The notes under the pieces were generated by a model, which saw nothing but the letters and a program-made list of their open reading frames with translations, had not been told where the DNA came from and searched no databases. A program made the position numbers and the translations under genes. A stretch of DNA of 64,000 nt from M3007 sp046160625 (lineage in GTDB: Bacteria > Bacteroidota > Bacteroidia > Chitinophagales > Saprospiraceae), in contig JBJXGZ010000135.1 of the NCBI GenBank assembly GCA_046160625.1, positions 57,208 to 121,207 on the forward strand, given 5' to 3'. Of the stretch, positions 33,469 through 41,034 are shown in pieces (positions within the stretch are counted from its first letter, which is position 1; each line of letters starts with the position of its first letter).

Positions 33469-36158
33469 AACCAATTTTATTTTTCTTGCTCCTCTCGCTT
33501 CCGCTACTTGCCCCTGCACAATGCAGCTTGGAGGAATACCAGACCCTTTTATCAGAAGCCAAAACCGCACAAAAAAAAGGGCAATATGACTTGGCAATCA
33601 ATAAACTTTTTTCGGCCAAGGTCTGCCAACCCAACAAAGAAGATGCTGTTAATAAGTTAATTGTGGGGGTTTTTCGAGAAGTGAATTTACAGAGGGTATT
33701 GGCTATGAAAAATGGAGAGGAGGCAAAAAAGCAGCGAGACTCTACAATTCTTCAAAGAAATAATGCAATTCAAAGTGCAATTGAAGCGAAAAAGCAACGC
33801 GATACGGCGAACCTTGAACGTAATCTGGCCATATTAGAAAGAAACAAAGCAGAAAAAAGGGCAAGAGAAAACTACGGGAACGACCTCGCGTTCAAAAGCC
33901 GTACTGTTTTGCGTGACGGAGACCGGACGATTGCGTTCCGACTTGCAGAATTCGCCTACCGATACGTGGAAAAAGATAACCCCAATGTAAATCAAGCCCT
34001 TTGGGACGCGCTTTACCACGCTGATTATTCTGATTCTACCGAGCGATTATTATGGCATTATAACCTTGATGGAAATGCGACGACAGTCAATTGCGTCGCT
34101 TATTCACCTGACGGAAAATGGCTCGCAACAGTATCTGAATTGAATACCATTAAAATATGGGATCTTGACTCCGAAATAGAAACACTCACCCTTTCACGAC
34201 ATTTTTCCTCCACCACGAGCATCTGTTTCTCTCCAGATAGCAAAAAGCTCGCAATAGGTTCATATAGCGACACAGCTCAAATTTGGGATTTAGGATCGGG
34301 AAAAGAACCTTTAATATTCTTAGGGCATACATCATCAATTAATTGCATTGCTTTTTCTCCAGATGGTAGAAAATTAGCTACAGGGTCCTCTGATCGAACT
34401 GCCAAAATTTGGGATTTAGAAAATGGACAAGCAATCCTTACACTCCAAGGCCATACTAATGACGTTAAAGCGATCGCTTTTTCTCCTGATGGAAGTAAAT
34501 TGGCTACGGGTTCGTGGGATGGCACGGCTAAAATTTGGGACTTGACGAGCGGAAAGGTTATGCTAACTTTTGAAGATAATCCAGACCCCATTGTAAGCCT
34601 TGCATTTTCACCCGATGGCAAAAAAATAGCCACAGGGTCTTTTAGTCTAAAAATTTGGGACTTGAATGATGAGAAAACTATACTAATCCTCGAAAGCCAT
34701 AATGACTTTATTTGGAGCGTCGCTTTTTCACCAGATGGCAAAAAATTGGTTGCGGGATCAAAGGATAATATGGCCAAAATTTGGGATTTGAAAACCGGAA
34801 AAACTGTCTACACACTCAAAGGCCATACTGAAGAAGTTAAAACGGTTGCTTTCTCCCCTGATGGAAAAAAAATAGCTACAGGGTCTGCTGACAGCACAGT
34901 CAAAATATGGGATCTAGAAAACGAGAATTCTGCCATAACAATTGAAAACGATGGTTACAATTGCATCACCTTCTCCCCTGACGGGAAAAATTTGGCCACA
35001 GAGTCTGCTGACAACACAGTCAAAATATGGGATTTAGAAAACGGGGAACTCTTGAACGTTCTTGAGGGACATACTAGAGAAATAAGGGCTGTTACCTTTT
35101 CTCCTGATGGGAGAAAATTAGCCGCTGTTTCGCTTGATAACACTGCCAGAATCTGGGATTTGGGAAGCAGAAAGGCCTCGACTGTTCTTAAAGGCCATAG
35201 ATCCTTTATAGGTTGCATTGCCTTCTCCCCTGATGGGAAAAGGATAGCTACAGGGTCTAACGATAACTCAGCTATTATATGGGATTCAGAGAGTGGAGAG
35301 GCAATTTTAACCCTCGAAGGGCATACCGATGCTATTTTGGGGGTCGCTTTTTCGCCAGACGGTAGAAAGCTAGCAACTGGGTCTGGTGACGCGACTGCCA
35401 AAATATGGGATTTAGAAAATGGGGAAGTCATATCAATTCTTTCGGGACACACAAATTTTGTTCAAAATATCGCCTTTTCACCTGATGGTAAAAAGTTGGC
35501 AACAGCATCCTCTGACAACACCAGTATAATATGGGAATTGGAAACTGGGAAACCTACCTTAACCTTGATGGGCCATACTTCAGTTATCTTCTTTGTTGCA
35601 TTTTCGCCAGATGGCAGGACTCTAGCAACAGGGTCTGCCGACAAGACCTCCAAAATATGGGATTTGGAGAGCAGGAATGTCCTGTTAAATCTCAAAACCC
35701 AAAGTGAAATTATTTGGACTAATGCTTTTTCTCAGGAGGGCCAAAAATTGGCTACAGCAAGTTTTGATAGAACCACAAAGATATGGGAAACACAAAGCGA
35801 AGATATCATCAAGCGTGTGCATATGGTTTTCAAAGATAGTACCTGCACAGCAGTGCGGGGTAAACGACGTCTCGCTTCCCTAATTTTGCCCCAGTTACAG
35901 GAATATGGTCTCAGAGAACTACTTAACATTCGTCCCGAAAACGACTCTATACTTCTCAACACTGGCGATACTTGGCAAATCGCCGCTTTCGCCGACCTCT
36001 ACGCCCAAAAAATCGCCCAAACCGGCTTCCCCAAGAAAGAAGACTATGAGCGGGCTCAACGGTTGTATCGAGCCTGTCTCTCACATAATGTGGACAACAA
36101 TTACTTTGAGAAGAAACTATCCGAGTTGGATACCATTTGGAAACAAAAAACCGAATAA
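33465..36158 (+). CDS. Exported coiled-coil/WD40 protein with 14 WD repeats, partner of the TIR gene
   Basis: The 897-residue product begins with a signal peptide (MKPILFFLLLSLPLLAPAQ), then a TPR-like region and a coiled coil with repeating EAKKQRD (about 80-140). Fourteen WD repeats follow from about residue 205 to 785, each with FSPDGKxLATGSxDxTxKIWDL or a variant, which is exactly enough for two seven-bladed propellers. A helical C-terminal domain (RASLILPQLQEYGLRELLN-like; LYRACLSHNVDNNYFEKKL) closes it. By signal peptide the propellers should be periplasmic, opposite the TIR domain and beside the TIR protein's C-terminal part. The gene is more AT-rich than its neighbours. A decayed copy of its last 70 bases lies 490 bases downstream. 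Confidence 0.88.
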   Translation: MKPILFFLLLSLPLLAPAQCSLEEYQTLLSEAKTAQKKGQYDLAINKLFSAKVCQPNKEDAVNKLIVGVFREVNLQRVLAMKNGEEAKKQRDSTILQRNNAIQSAIEAKKQRDTANLERNLAILERNKAEKRARENYGNDLAFKSRTVLRDGDRTIAFRLAEFAYRYVEKDNPNVNQALWDALYHADYSDSTERLLWHYNLDGNATTVNCVAYSPDGKWLATVSELNTIKIWDLDSEIETLTLSRHFSSTTSICFSPDSKKLAIGSYSDTAQIWDLGSGKEPLIFLGHTSSINCIAFSPDGRKLATGSSDRTAKIWDLENGQAILTLQGHTNDVKAIAFSPDGSKLATGSWDGTAKIWDLTSGKVMLTFEDNPDPIVSLAFSPDGKKIATGSFSLKIWDLNDEKTILILESHNDFIWSVAFSPDGKKLVAGSKDNMAKIWDLKTGKTVYTLKGHTEEVKTVAFSPDGKKIATGSADSTVKIWDLENENSAITIENDGYNCITFSPDGKNLATESADNTVKIWDLENGELLNVLEGHTREIRAVTFSPDGRKLAAVSLDNTARIWDLGSRKASTVLKGHRSFIGCIAFSPDGKRIATGSNDNSAIIWDSESGEAILTLEGHTDAILGVAFSPDGRKLATGSGDATAKIWDLENGEVISILSGHTNFVQNIAFSPDGKKLATASSDNTSIIWELETGKPTLTLMGHTSVIFFVAFSPDGRTLATGSADKTSKIWDLESRNVLLNLKTQSEIIWTNAFSQEGQKLATASFDRTTKIWETQSEDIIKRVHMVFKDSTCTAVRGKRRLASLILPQLQEYGLRELLNIRPENDSILLNTGDTWQIAAFADLYAQKIAQTGFPKKEDYERAQRLYRACLSHNVDNNYFEKKLSELDTIWKQKTE

Positions 36159-36167
36159 AAGATCACC

Positions 36168-36566
36168 ATGCAAATCAACTACCGCCTCGACATAACCCCC
36201 ACCCCAGAACAAGTAATCGAACTCTACGACAACGCCGGCCTACCCAGACCCACCCACGACCCTGCCCGCATCCGGAAAATGTATGAAAACTCCAATCTGA
36301 TCGTGACTGCATGGGATGGAGATATGCTCGTCGGCGTTTCAAGGGCCATCACGGACTGGGCTTGGAGTTGTTACCTGGCTGATTTGGCGGTCAGGCCGGA
36401 ATACCAGAAACTTAGCATCGGTAAAACACTGATCGAACTCACCAAGGAAGAGGTGGGCGAGCAATCCATGGTGCTGTTGCTTTCTGTTCCAACGGCCATG
36501 GATTATTACCCAAAAGTTGGGTTTGAAAAACAAGAGAGCAGTTTTATCATGAAAAGGACGAAGTAA
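36168..36566 (+). CDS. GNAT family N-acetyltransferase
   Basis: A 132-residue cytoplasmic acyltransferase that would use acetyl-CoA. The usual GNAT core is present: VTAWDGDMLVGVSRAITDW (strands 2-3), DLAVRPEYQKLSIGKTLIEL with the Q/RxxGxG/A-like pyrophosphate loop, and VPTAMDYYPKVGFEKQESSF at the end. The substrate is not predictable. It starts 10 bases after the WD40 gene and is followed directly by a decayed copy of that gene's 3' end, so it appears to lie between two copies of the same sequence. Confidence 0.85.
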   Translation: MQINYRLDITPTPEQVIELYDNAGLPRPTHDPARIRKMYENSNLIVTAWDGDMLVGVSRAITDWAWSCYLADLAVRPEYQKLSIGKTLIELTKEEVGEQSMVLLLSVPTAMDYYPKVGFEKQESSFIMKRTK

Positions 36567-36576
36567 ATGAAGGTAT

Positions 36577-36645
36577 AATGTGGAGAATGCTTACTTCGAA
36601 AGGAAACTAGAGGATTTGGAGGCCTTTTAGAAAGAAAAAACGGAA
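36577..36645 (+). pseudogene. Decayed duplicate of the 3' end of the WD40 gene
   Basis: Read in frame from 36577, the sequence gives NVENAYFERKLEDLEAF-stop-KEKTE. The WD40 protein ends NVDNNYFEKKLSELDTIWKQKTE. Spacing is the same with no gaps, and the TGG of the tryptophan is a TAG here. The copy is too short to have a function and marks a past duplication or replacement around the GNAT gene. Confidence 0.8.
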
Positions 36646-36679
36646 CAATCACAGTCCTCTGCCAACCAACAAAAGCAAT

Positions 36680-36687
36680 TATCTTTG
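36680..36687 (+). promoter_or_regulatory. Putative -7 box TATCTTTG before the MntA-HepT pair
   Basis: TATCTTTG fits TAnnTTTG and ends 42 bases before the mntA-like ATG at 36729; no clear -33 TTG is seen. Confidence 0.4.
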
Positions 36688-36728
36688 CAGTAAATAAACT
36701 AATAAAAGTCTGACGATCAGCTCGCCCA

Positions 36729-37019
36729 ATGACACTTCTTGAGTTAAAGCAGAGATTGGCAAACCTGAAACCTGAACTGCACGAGCGGTTCGGCGTGACA
36801 GAAATTGGCATCTTTGGCTCCTACGCCAGAGGGGAGCAAAAACGTGGCAGCGACCTCGATGTGCTGGTCAGCTTTGACCGAACTATTACCCTTTTTGGGC
36901 TGTACGATTTACAAGCCTTTTTAAAGCGAAAATTCCGCAAGAAAGTAGATGTCGTTATGAAAAACGGGCTTAAGGAACACATCGGAACGCAAATATTAGC
37001 AGAGGTTCAATTTGTATGA
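36729..37019 (+). CDS. MntA-like minimal nucleotidyltransferase antitoxin
   Basis: This 96-residue protein has the classic GS-x10-DxD motif of minimal nucleotidyltransferases: G30-S31, D42 and D44 (GIFGSYARGEQKRGSDLDVL), and a third acid in KKVDVVM. In characterised pairs MntA adds AMP groups to the HepT toxin and silences it. The gene overlaps the HEPN gene by four bases (ATGA), which fixes the pairing. Confidence 0.92.
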   Translation: MTLLELKQRLANLKPELHERFGVTEIGIFGSYARGEQKRGSDLDVLVSFDRTITLFGLYDLQAFLKRKFRKKVDVVMKNGLKEHIGTQILAEVQFV

Positions 37020-37363
37020 CACGCTCCCCACTCGATTTCTTGAGAGATATTGTGGCCTATGGAGAAAAGGCTATTTCAACCGTGGAAGCCAACCCTCCCA
37101 CGGCATTCAACCGATTCTCTGACCCCGGGATGGTGTTGATGCTTTGCCTCGAAATCATCGGCGAAGCAGTCAAAAGTATACCCAATGATTTGAAAAAGGC
37201 ACATCCTGACCTAGGTTGGAAGCAAGCTGCTGGGATGCGGGACATCCTGGCCCACCAATATTGGCGAACTGATTTTGAAACCATCCTTGCTACTGTGGAA
37301 AACGACCTTCCTCCTTTTTTGGAAGGGATAAATCAAATTTTAGCAGAATTTGAAGACAGATAA
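37016..37363 (+). CDS. HepT-like HEPN toxin (DUF86)
   Basis: A 115-residue all-helical HEPN protein with the RNase motif R-x4-H-x-Y intact: R75, H80 and Y82 in MRDILAHQYW. In known systems HEPN dimers cut RNA, and the motif tyrosine is the site AMPylated by MntA. Coupled to the preceding gene and ended by a perfect 16-bp terminator hairpin, the pair forms a self-contained toxin-antitoxin unit. Confidence 0.92.
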   Translation: MTRSPLDFLRDIVAYGEKAISTVEANPPTAFNRFSDPGMVLMLCLEIIGEAVKSIPNDLKKAHPDLGWKQAAGMRDILAHQYWRTDFETILATVENDLPPFLEGINQILAEFEDR

Positions 37364-37366
37364 TTA

Positions 37367-37403
37367 CAATCGGGCTAAACAATTATCTTGTTTAGCCCGA
37401 TTG
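37367..37403. terminator. Intrinsic terminator after the MntA-HepT pair
   Basis: CAATCGGGCTAAACAA at 37367-37382 pairs perfectly with TTGTTTAGCCCGATTG at 37388-37403 over a five-base loop. The following T-run is short (CTTTAG), so it may act as a convergent terminator with the prolyl oligopeptidase gene. Confidence 0.8.
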
Positions 37404-37473
37404 CTTTAGCACAAATCCCAAGTTCAAGTCCCACTTGGACATTGGACATTCCTTGTTGGACATTGGATATTTT

Positions 37474-39648
37474 TCAGCCTTTTACATCCCCATAAATCAC
37501 CTGCATTTTCATGTTATAAAACATGAACGACAGCACGTCGGAGGCCTCTTCAATGAGTTTAGAAGTCGGTTTGCCTGCTCCGTGTCCCGCACTGGTTTCG
37601 ATGCGGATCAGGGTTGGGTTAGTGCCCTGCTGATTTTCCTGCAAAGCGGATGCAAACTTGAAGGAGTGTGCCGGTACCACGCGGTCATCATGGTCCGCAG
37701 TGGTAATCATGGTGGCTGGATAAGCCGTTTTTTTCAGATTGTGGAGCGGGGAGTATTTGATCAGGCAGGGATATTCTTCGGGATTGTCCGACCGACCATA
37801 ATCCGTTGCCCAGGCATAACCGATGGTGAACTGGTGGTAGCGCATCATATCAAGCACACCCACGGCCGGGAAGCACACACCAAAAAGATCAGGGCGCTGA
37901 GTCATACAAGCGCCCACGAGCAGGCCGCCATTGGAACCGCCCTGAATGGCAAGGCGAGGAGGAGAGGTGTATTTTTTATCAATCAGGTACTCTGCAGCGC
38001 CGATGAAATCATCGAAAACATTTTGCTTCTGACATTTAGTGCCTGCCTTGTGCCATTTCTGACCAAACTCTCCACCGCCCCGGATGTTCGCCACTGCGTA
38101 AATGCCGTTGTTCTCCAGCAAAGCCGCCCGCGAAGGACTAAAAGTAGGCGTGATGCTGATATTGAAACCACCGTACCCGTAAAGCAGCGTCGGGTTTTGG
38201 CCATCATAGGCGATGTTCTTTTTGCGGGTAATGAACATGGGCACTTTGGTGCCGTCCTTGCTCGCGTACCAAACTTGTTCTGTAGTGAAAAGGTCTGGGT
38301 TGAAATCAATCTTGGGGGCTTTGAACACCTTGATTTCCAGGGAGTTCATGTCCAAACTGTAAATCGTATTCGGGCGAAGGAACGATGTAAAGGCGAAGAA
38401 AGCCAGGGGGTCGCCCGGTTTGCCAGTCATGCCGCCCACGGTACCGATTTCGGGGAGTTTGACCTCCTGAATCAACTTGCCCGCCAGATCAAACACCCGA
38501 AGACTGCTGGAAGCGTTGTGCAGGTAGGAACAAACGATTTTGCCACCGCAAATCACGGCGCTTTGCAGCACATCAGCGGGGTCTTCGGGGATAAGGGTCT
38601 CCCAGTTAGCTTCTTCCGGTTTTTCCGGATTGACAAGAATGAGGCGTTGGTTGGGGGCGTTGTGGTTGGTCAGGATGAGCAGTTTTTCGGCAATATTGTC
38701 TACCACCGCATAGTCTTTTTCATAGGCATTGACGATGGTCACGAAAGAGGCATAATTCTTGCTCAAATCCTTGACAAACAACGCATTGCCACTTGTGCTT
38801 TCCCAGCCGGTGACACAGAGAAAACGTTCATCGTCGGTGGTAGCACCGCCAAAAGAACGGTTGGGATGCGCTTTGTCGGCGTACACAAGCTTATCGGCAG
38901 ATTGTTCGGTGCCAAGTTTGTGGAAATAGACCGCGCCAAATTTGTTGGCTGCCGTCAGCTCCTCTCCTTTTTTGGATTCGGGGAATCTGGTATAATAAAA
39001 ACCGTCGCCTTGCCAGGCGATGCCACTGAACTTGACCCATTTGACCTCATCGGACAACATTTCGCCCGTATTCATGTCTTTCACCACGATGCTGCGCCAG
39101 TCAGAGCCGCCCACAGAGGTAGAATATGCGAGGTATCGGCCATCTTTGGAAAAATCCAACTCCCCAAGGGAGGTGGTGCCGTCCGTGCTGAATTTGTTTG
39201 GATCGAGCACGATTTCTGCCTGGCTGTTAAGATTGTCCTGGACGTAAAGGACGCTTTGGTTTTGCAGACCATCGTTTTTGAAAAAGTAGTATTTGCCCCC
39301 TTCTTTGAAGGGTGGGGCATACTTTTCGTAATCAAAAATCTGTTCCAGACGTGCCTTTACCTTGTCGCGGAACGGGATTTGGCTCAGGTAGCCGTTGGTG
39401 ACGATGTTTTGTCGGGTCACCCATTCTTTGGTTTCTGTGCTTTGGTCGTCTTCAAGCCATCGGTAGGGATCGCTGATTTTTGTGCCGTGATAATTGTCGG
39501 TCACAGACGTGTCTTTCCGAGTGGCTGGGTAGGTCACGGGGATTTGTTTGAAATCCATGGTTTGGTTGGTAGGGGCTTTGGTTCCTGAGTTGCAAGATAG
39601 CAGGAGGGTTATGGTCGCGATGCTTAATGTCGTGAGAATGAGTTTCAT
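37474..39648 (-). CDS. Prolyl oligopeptidase family serine peptidase, lipoprotein
   Basis: This S9A peptidase cuts short peptides after proline. The ATG at 39648 is chosen because it starts a lipoprotein signal (MKLILTTLSIATITLLLSC) with the lipobox cysteine at residue 19; the frame begins two codons earlier with TTG. Seven-bladed propeller region: about 70-440. Alpha/beta-hydrolase domain: about 450-720, with nucleophile serine in GGSNGGLLVGA, aspartate in DHDDRVVP and histidine in SAGHGAGKP. DNYHGTKISDPYRWLED near residue 50 is the family N-terminal block. Length of about 724 residues fits. Probably anchored to a membrane facing the periplasm or outside. Confidence 0.94.
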   Translation of the reverse strand: MKLILTTLSIATITLLLSCNSGTKAPTNQTMDFKQIPVTYPATRKDTSVTDNYHGTKISDPYRWLEDDQSTETKEWVTRQNIVTNGYLSQIPFRDKVKARLEQIFDYEKYAPPFKEGGKYYFFKNDGLQNQSVLYVQDNLNSQAEIVLDPNKFSTDGTTSLGELDFSKDGRYLAYSTSVGGSDWRSIVVKDMNTGEMLSDEVKWVKFSGIAWQGDGFYYTRFPESKKGEELTAANKFGAVYFHKLGTEQSADKLVYADKAHPNRSFGGATTDDERFLCVTGWESTSGNALFVKDLSKNYASFVTIVNAYEKDYAVVDNIAEKLLILTNHNAPNQRLILVNPEKPEEANWETLIPEDPADVLQSAVICGGKIVCSYLHNASSSLRVFDLAGKLIQEVKLPEIGTVGGMTGKPGDPLAFFAFTSFLRPNTIYSLDMNSLEIKVFKAPKIDFNPDLFTTEQVWYASKDGTKVPMFITRKKNIAYDGQNPTLLYGYGGFNISITPTFSPSRAALLENNGIYAVANIRGGGEFGQKWHKAGTKCQKQNVFDDFIGAAEYLIDKKYTSPPRLAIQGGSNGGLLVGACMTQRPDLFGVCFPAVGVLDMMRYHQFTIGYAWATDYGRSDNPEEYPCLIKYSPLHNLKKTAYPATMITTADHDDRVVPAHSFKFASALQENQQGTNPTLIRIETSAGHGAGKPTSKLIEEASDVLSFMFYNMKMQVIYGDVKG

Positions 39649-39699
39649 AAACAATGTTAGTTAAAAAAAATGCGGGGGCGAAAAACCGCAAAGCCCGCT

Positions 39700-39707
39700 T
39701 ACTTTTG
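39700..39707 (+). promoter_or_regulatory. Putative -7 box TACTTTTG for the 39725 gene
   Basis: TACTTTTGCCC ends its TTTG 18 bases before the ATG at 39725, giving a very short leader. The sequence matches the box at 1897. Confidence 0.5.
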
Positions 39708-39724
39708 CCCAAAAATAGACTAAA

Positions 39725-40849
39725 ATGCTTTCCAGTATCCGAATAGGCTTCTTCGCCCTTTTCATCCAATTTCTATTCGCTCCATTTTTATCGTTTGCTC
39801 AAACCCGTCCGGAGGCATTGCCGCGTTTGGATAGCCTGCGTTTTATGGAATTGTGGAATATAGGCACCAAACTTTTTGACGATGCGAGCCATCTGGAAAA
39901 TACTGCACAGACCATGCAAGCAGTAGCCGACAAAAACTATCAGATGGCACTCATGCCCTTTGATGCCGCTAAAAAAGATTCAACATCTTCCAAGGCTTTG
40001 CTTGATTCGCTTTCAAAAGATGTAAAAGTGGCCAATACGCGTTTAAAAAAGGCAACAAAACTGTCGCAAAGAGCGGAAAAAACGGCACAGCTCGCAGGAG
40101 CTCTGACCGATATGGACAGTCTGAGCCTGCTCAAAAATATCCCCAAAGCACAGAAACAGATCAACCAACTGTATAACGAAATTTATCCAGCTTTACCCGC
40201 CGAAGCGCGAAACGCGAAAGAGGGCGAAATGACTGAAAATGAAGCGGTTGCAGAAAAAAAAGAGAAACCCGTGGTGGCGAAAGTCAAACCACCCACTCAA
40301 ATCTACACCAAAAAATACGATCCTTCCACGGATGTGATGCTCAGTACCCCCACTCCACCATGCGTCATTGCCGCAAGCAGCCGCGACGAGTTTTCGGGGG
40401 AAATTTCCCGGGAGACGGCACAGGCCGAACTTTTCCGTTTCACCAATCCCGCGTTGAAAGCTTATCTGCAGGGCAAAACCCATGTCATCTGCGAGGCAGC
40501 ACTTTCCAGCACGGGGGCAAAAATGACCCTCTTGCTTACTTTCAGGATCAACGACCCGAATGCCCGGAAGGCTTTCGGCAGCCTGGAAAAAAACAGCGTG
40601 GCTAGCATCAAATTTCTGGACGGCAGCACTTTTGAACTCCAAAATGCGGTGGCCAATGACGGAGTTTTCAATGCTGAGAATGACGCTTCTATTTTCCTAG
40701 GCCAGTACCCGTTAAACCCGGAGGTGTTGAAAAAAATACGCCGCACAGGACTTGACAAACTCCGCGTCCAGTGGAGCAAAGGTTACGACGATTATGACGT
40801 GCAACAGGTGGATCTGTTGATGCGGCAGGTGGAATGTTTGTTTAAATAG
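39725..40849 (+). CDS. Secreted or periplasmic protein of unknown function
   Basis: The 374-residue protein has a signal peptide (about residues 1-26, ending FLSFAQ), a long helical, Lys/Asp-rich segment with likely coiled coil (about 40-150), a Pro/Lys/Glu linker (about 155-185), and a C-terminal domain with mixed strands (TPPCVIAASSRDEFSGE; VICEAALSSTGAKMTLLLTF; LDKLRVQWSKGYDDYDV). I do not recognise the family. No sorting domain or lipobox is seen. It stands between the divergent peptidase and the murB repeat cluster. Confidence 0.7.
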   Translation: MLSSIRIGFFALFIQFLFAPFLSFAQTRPEALPRLDSLRFMELWNIGTKLFDDASHLENTAQTMQAVADKNYQMALMPFDAAKKDSTSSKALLDSLSKDVKVANTRLKKATKLSQRAEKTAQLAGALTDMDSLSLLKNIPKAQKQINQLYNEIYPALPAEARNAKEGEMTENEAVAEKKEKPVVAKVKPPTQIYTKKYDPSTDVMLSTPTPPCVIAASSRDEFSGEISRETAQAELFRFTNPALKAYLQGKTHVICEAALSSTGAKMTLLLTFRINDPNARKAFGSLEKNSVASIKFLDGSTFELQNAVANDGVFNAENDASIFLGQYPLNPEVLKKIRRTGLDKLRVQWSKGYDDYDVQQVDLLMRQVECLFK

Positions 40850-40852
40850 TAT

Positions 40853-41030
40853 AACGGAACGCTGTTGTACTACGGAACGCTGTTCCGTTGAAACCGCCCA
40901 GTACAACGGAACGCTGTTCCGTTCAAACCGCCCAGTACAACGGAACGCTGTTCCGTTGAAACAGTGCAAGCCCCGGAACAGCGTTCCGGGTTACATAAAT
41001 CCAAGCCCCGGAACAGCGTTCCGGGTTACA
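40853..41030. repeat. Cluster of palindromic repeats (GGAACGCTGTTCC and reverse) upstream of murB
   Basis: Three to four direct copies of a unit of about 35 bases holding ACGGAACGCTGTTCCGT and the spacer AAACCGCCCAGTACA are followed by two copies of a second unit holding CCCCGGAACAGCGTTCCGGG and TTACATAAA. The cores GGAACGCTGTTCC and GGAACAGCGTTCC are reverse complements, so the same element is present in both orientations. It fills the whole gap up to four bases before the murB ATG. Confidence 0.88.
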
Positions 41031-41034
41031 TAAA

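Noticed and set aside
33465..36158. WD repeat DNA as a CRISPR-like or satellite array.
   Set aside because: The repeats are protein-level WD units of about 40 codons in one frame with varied DNA; there are no spacers or cas genes.
37435..39588. A 717-codon open frame on the plus strand opposite the prolyl oligopeptidase gene.
   Set aside because: It is fully antisense to a gene with an intact catalytic triad and lipobox, its protein text has no recognisable domain, and its length follows from codon usage of the true gene.
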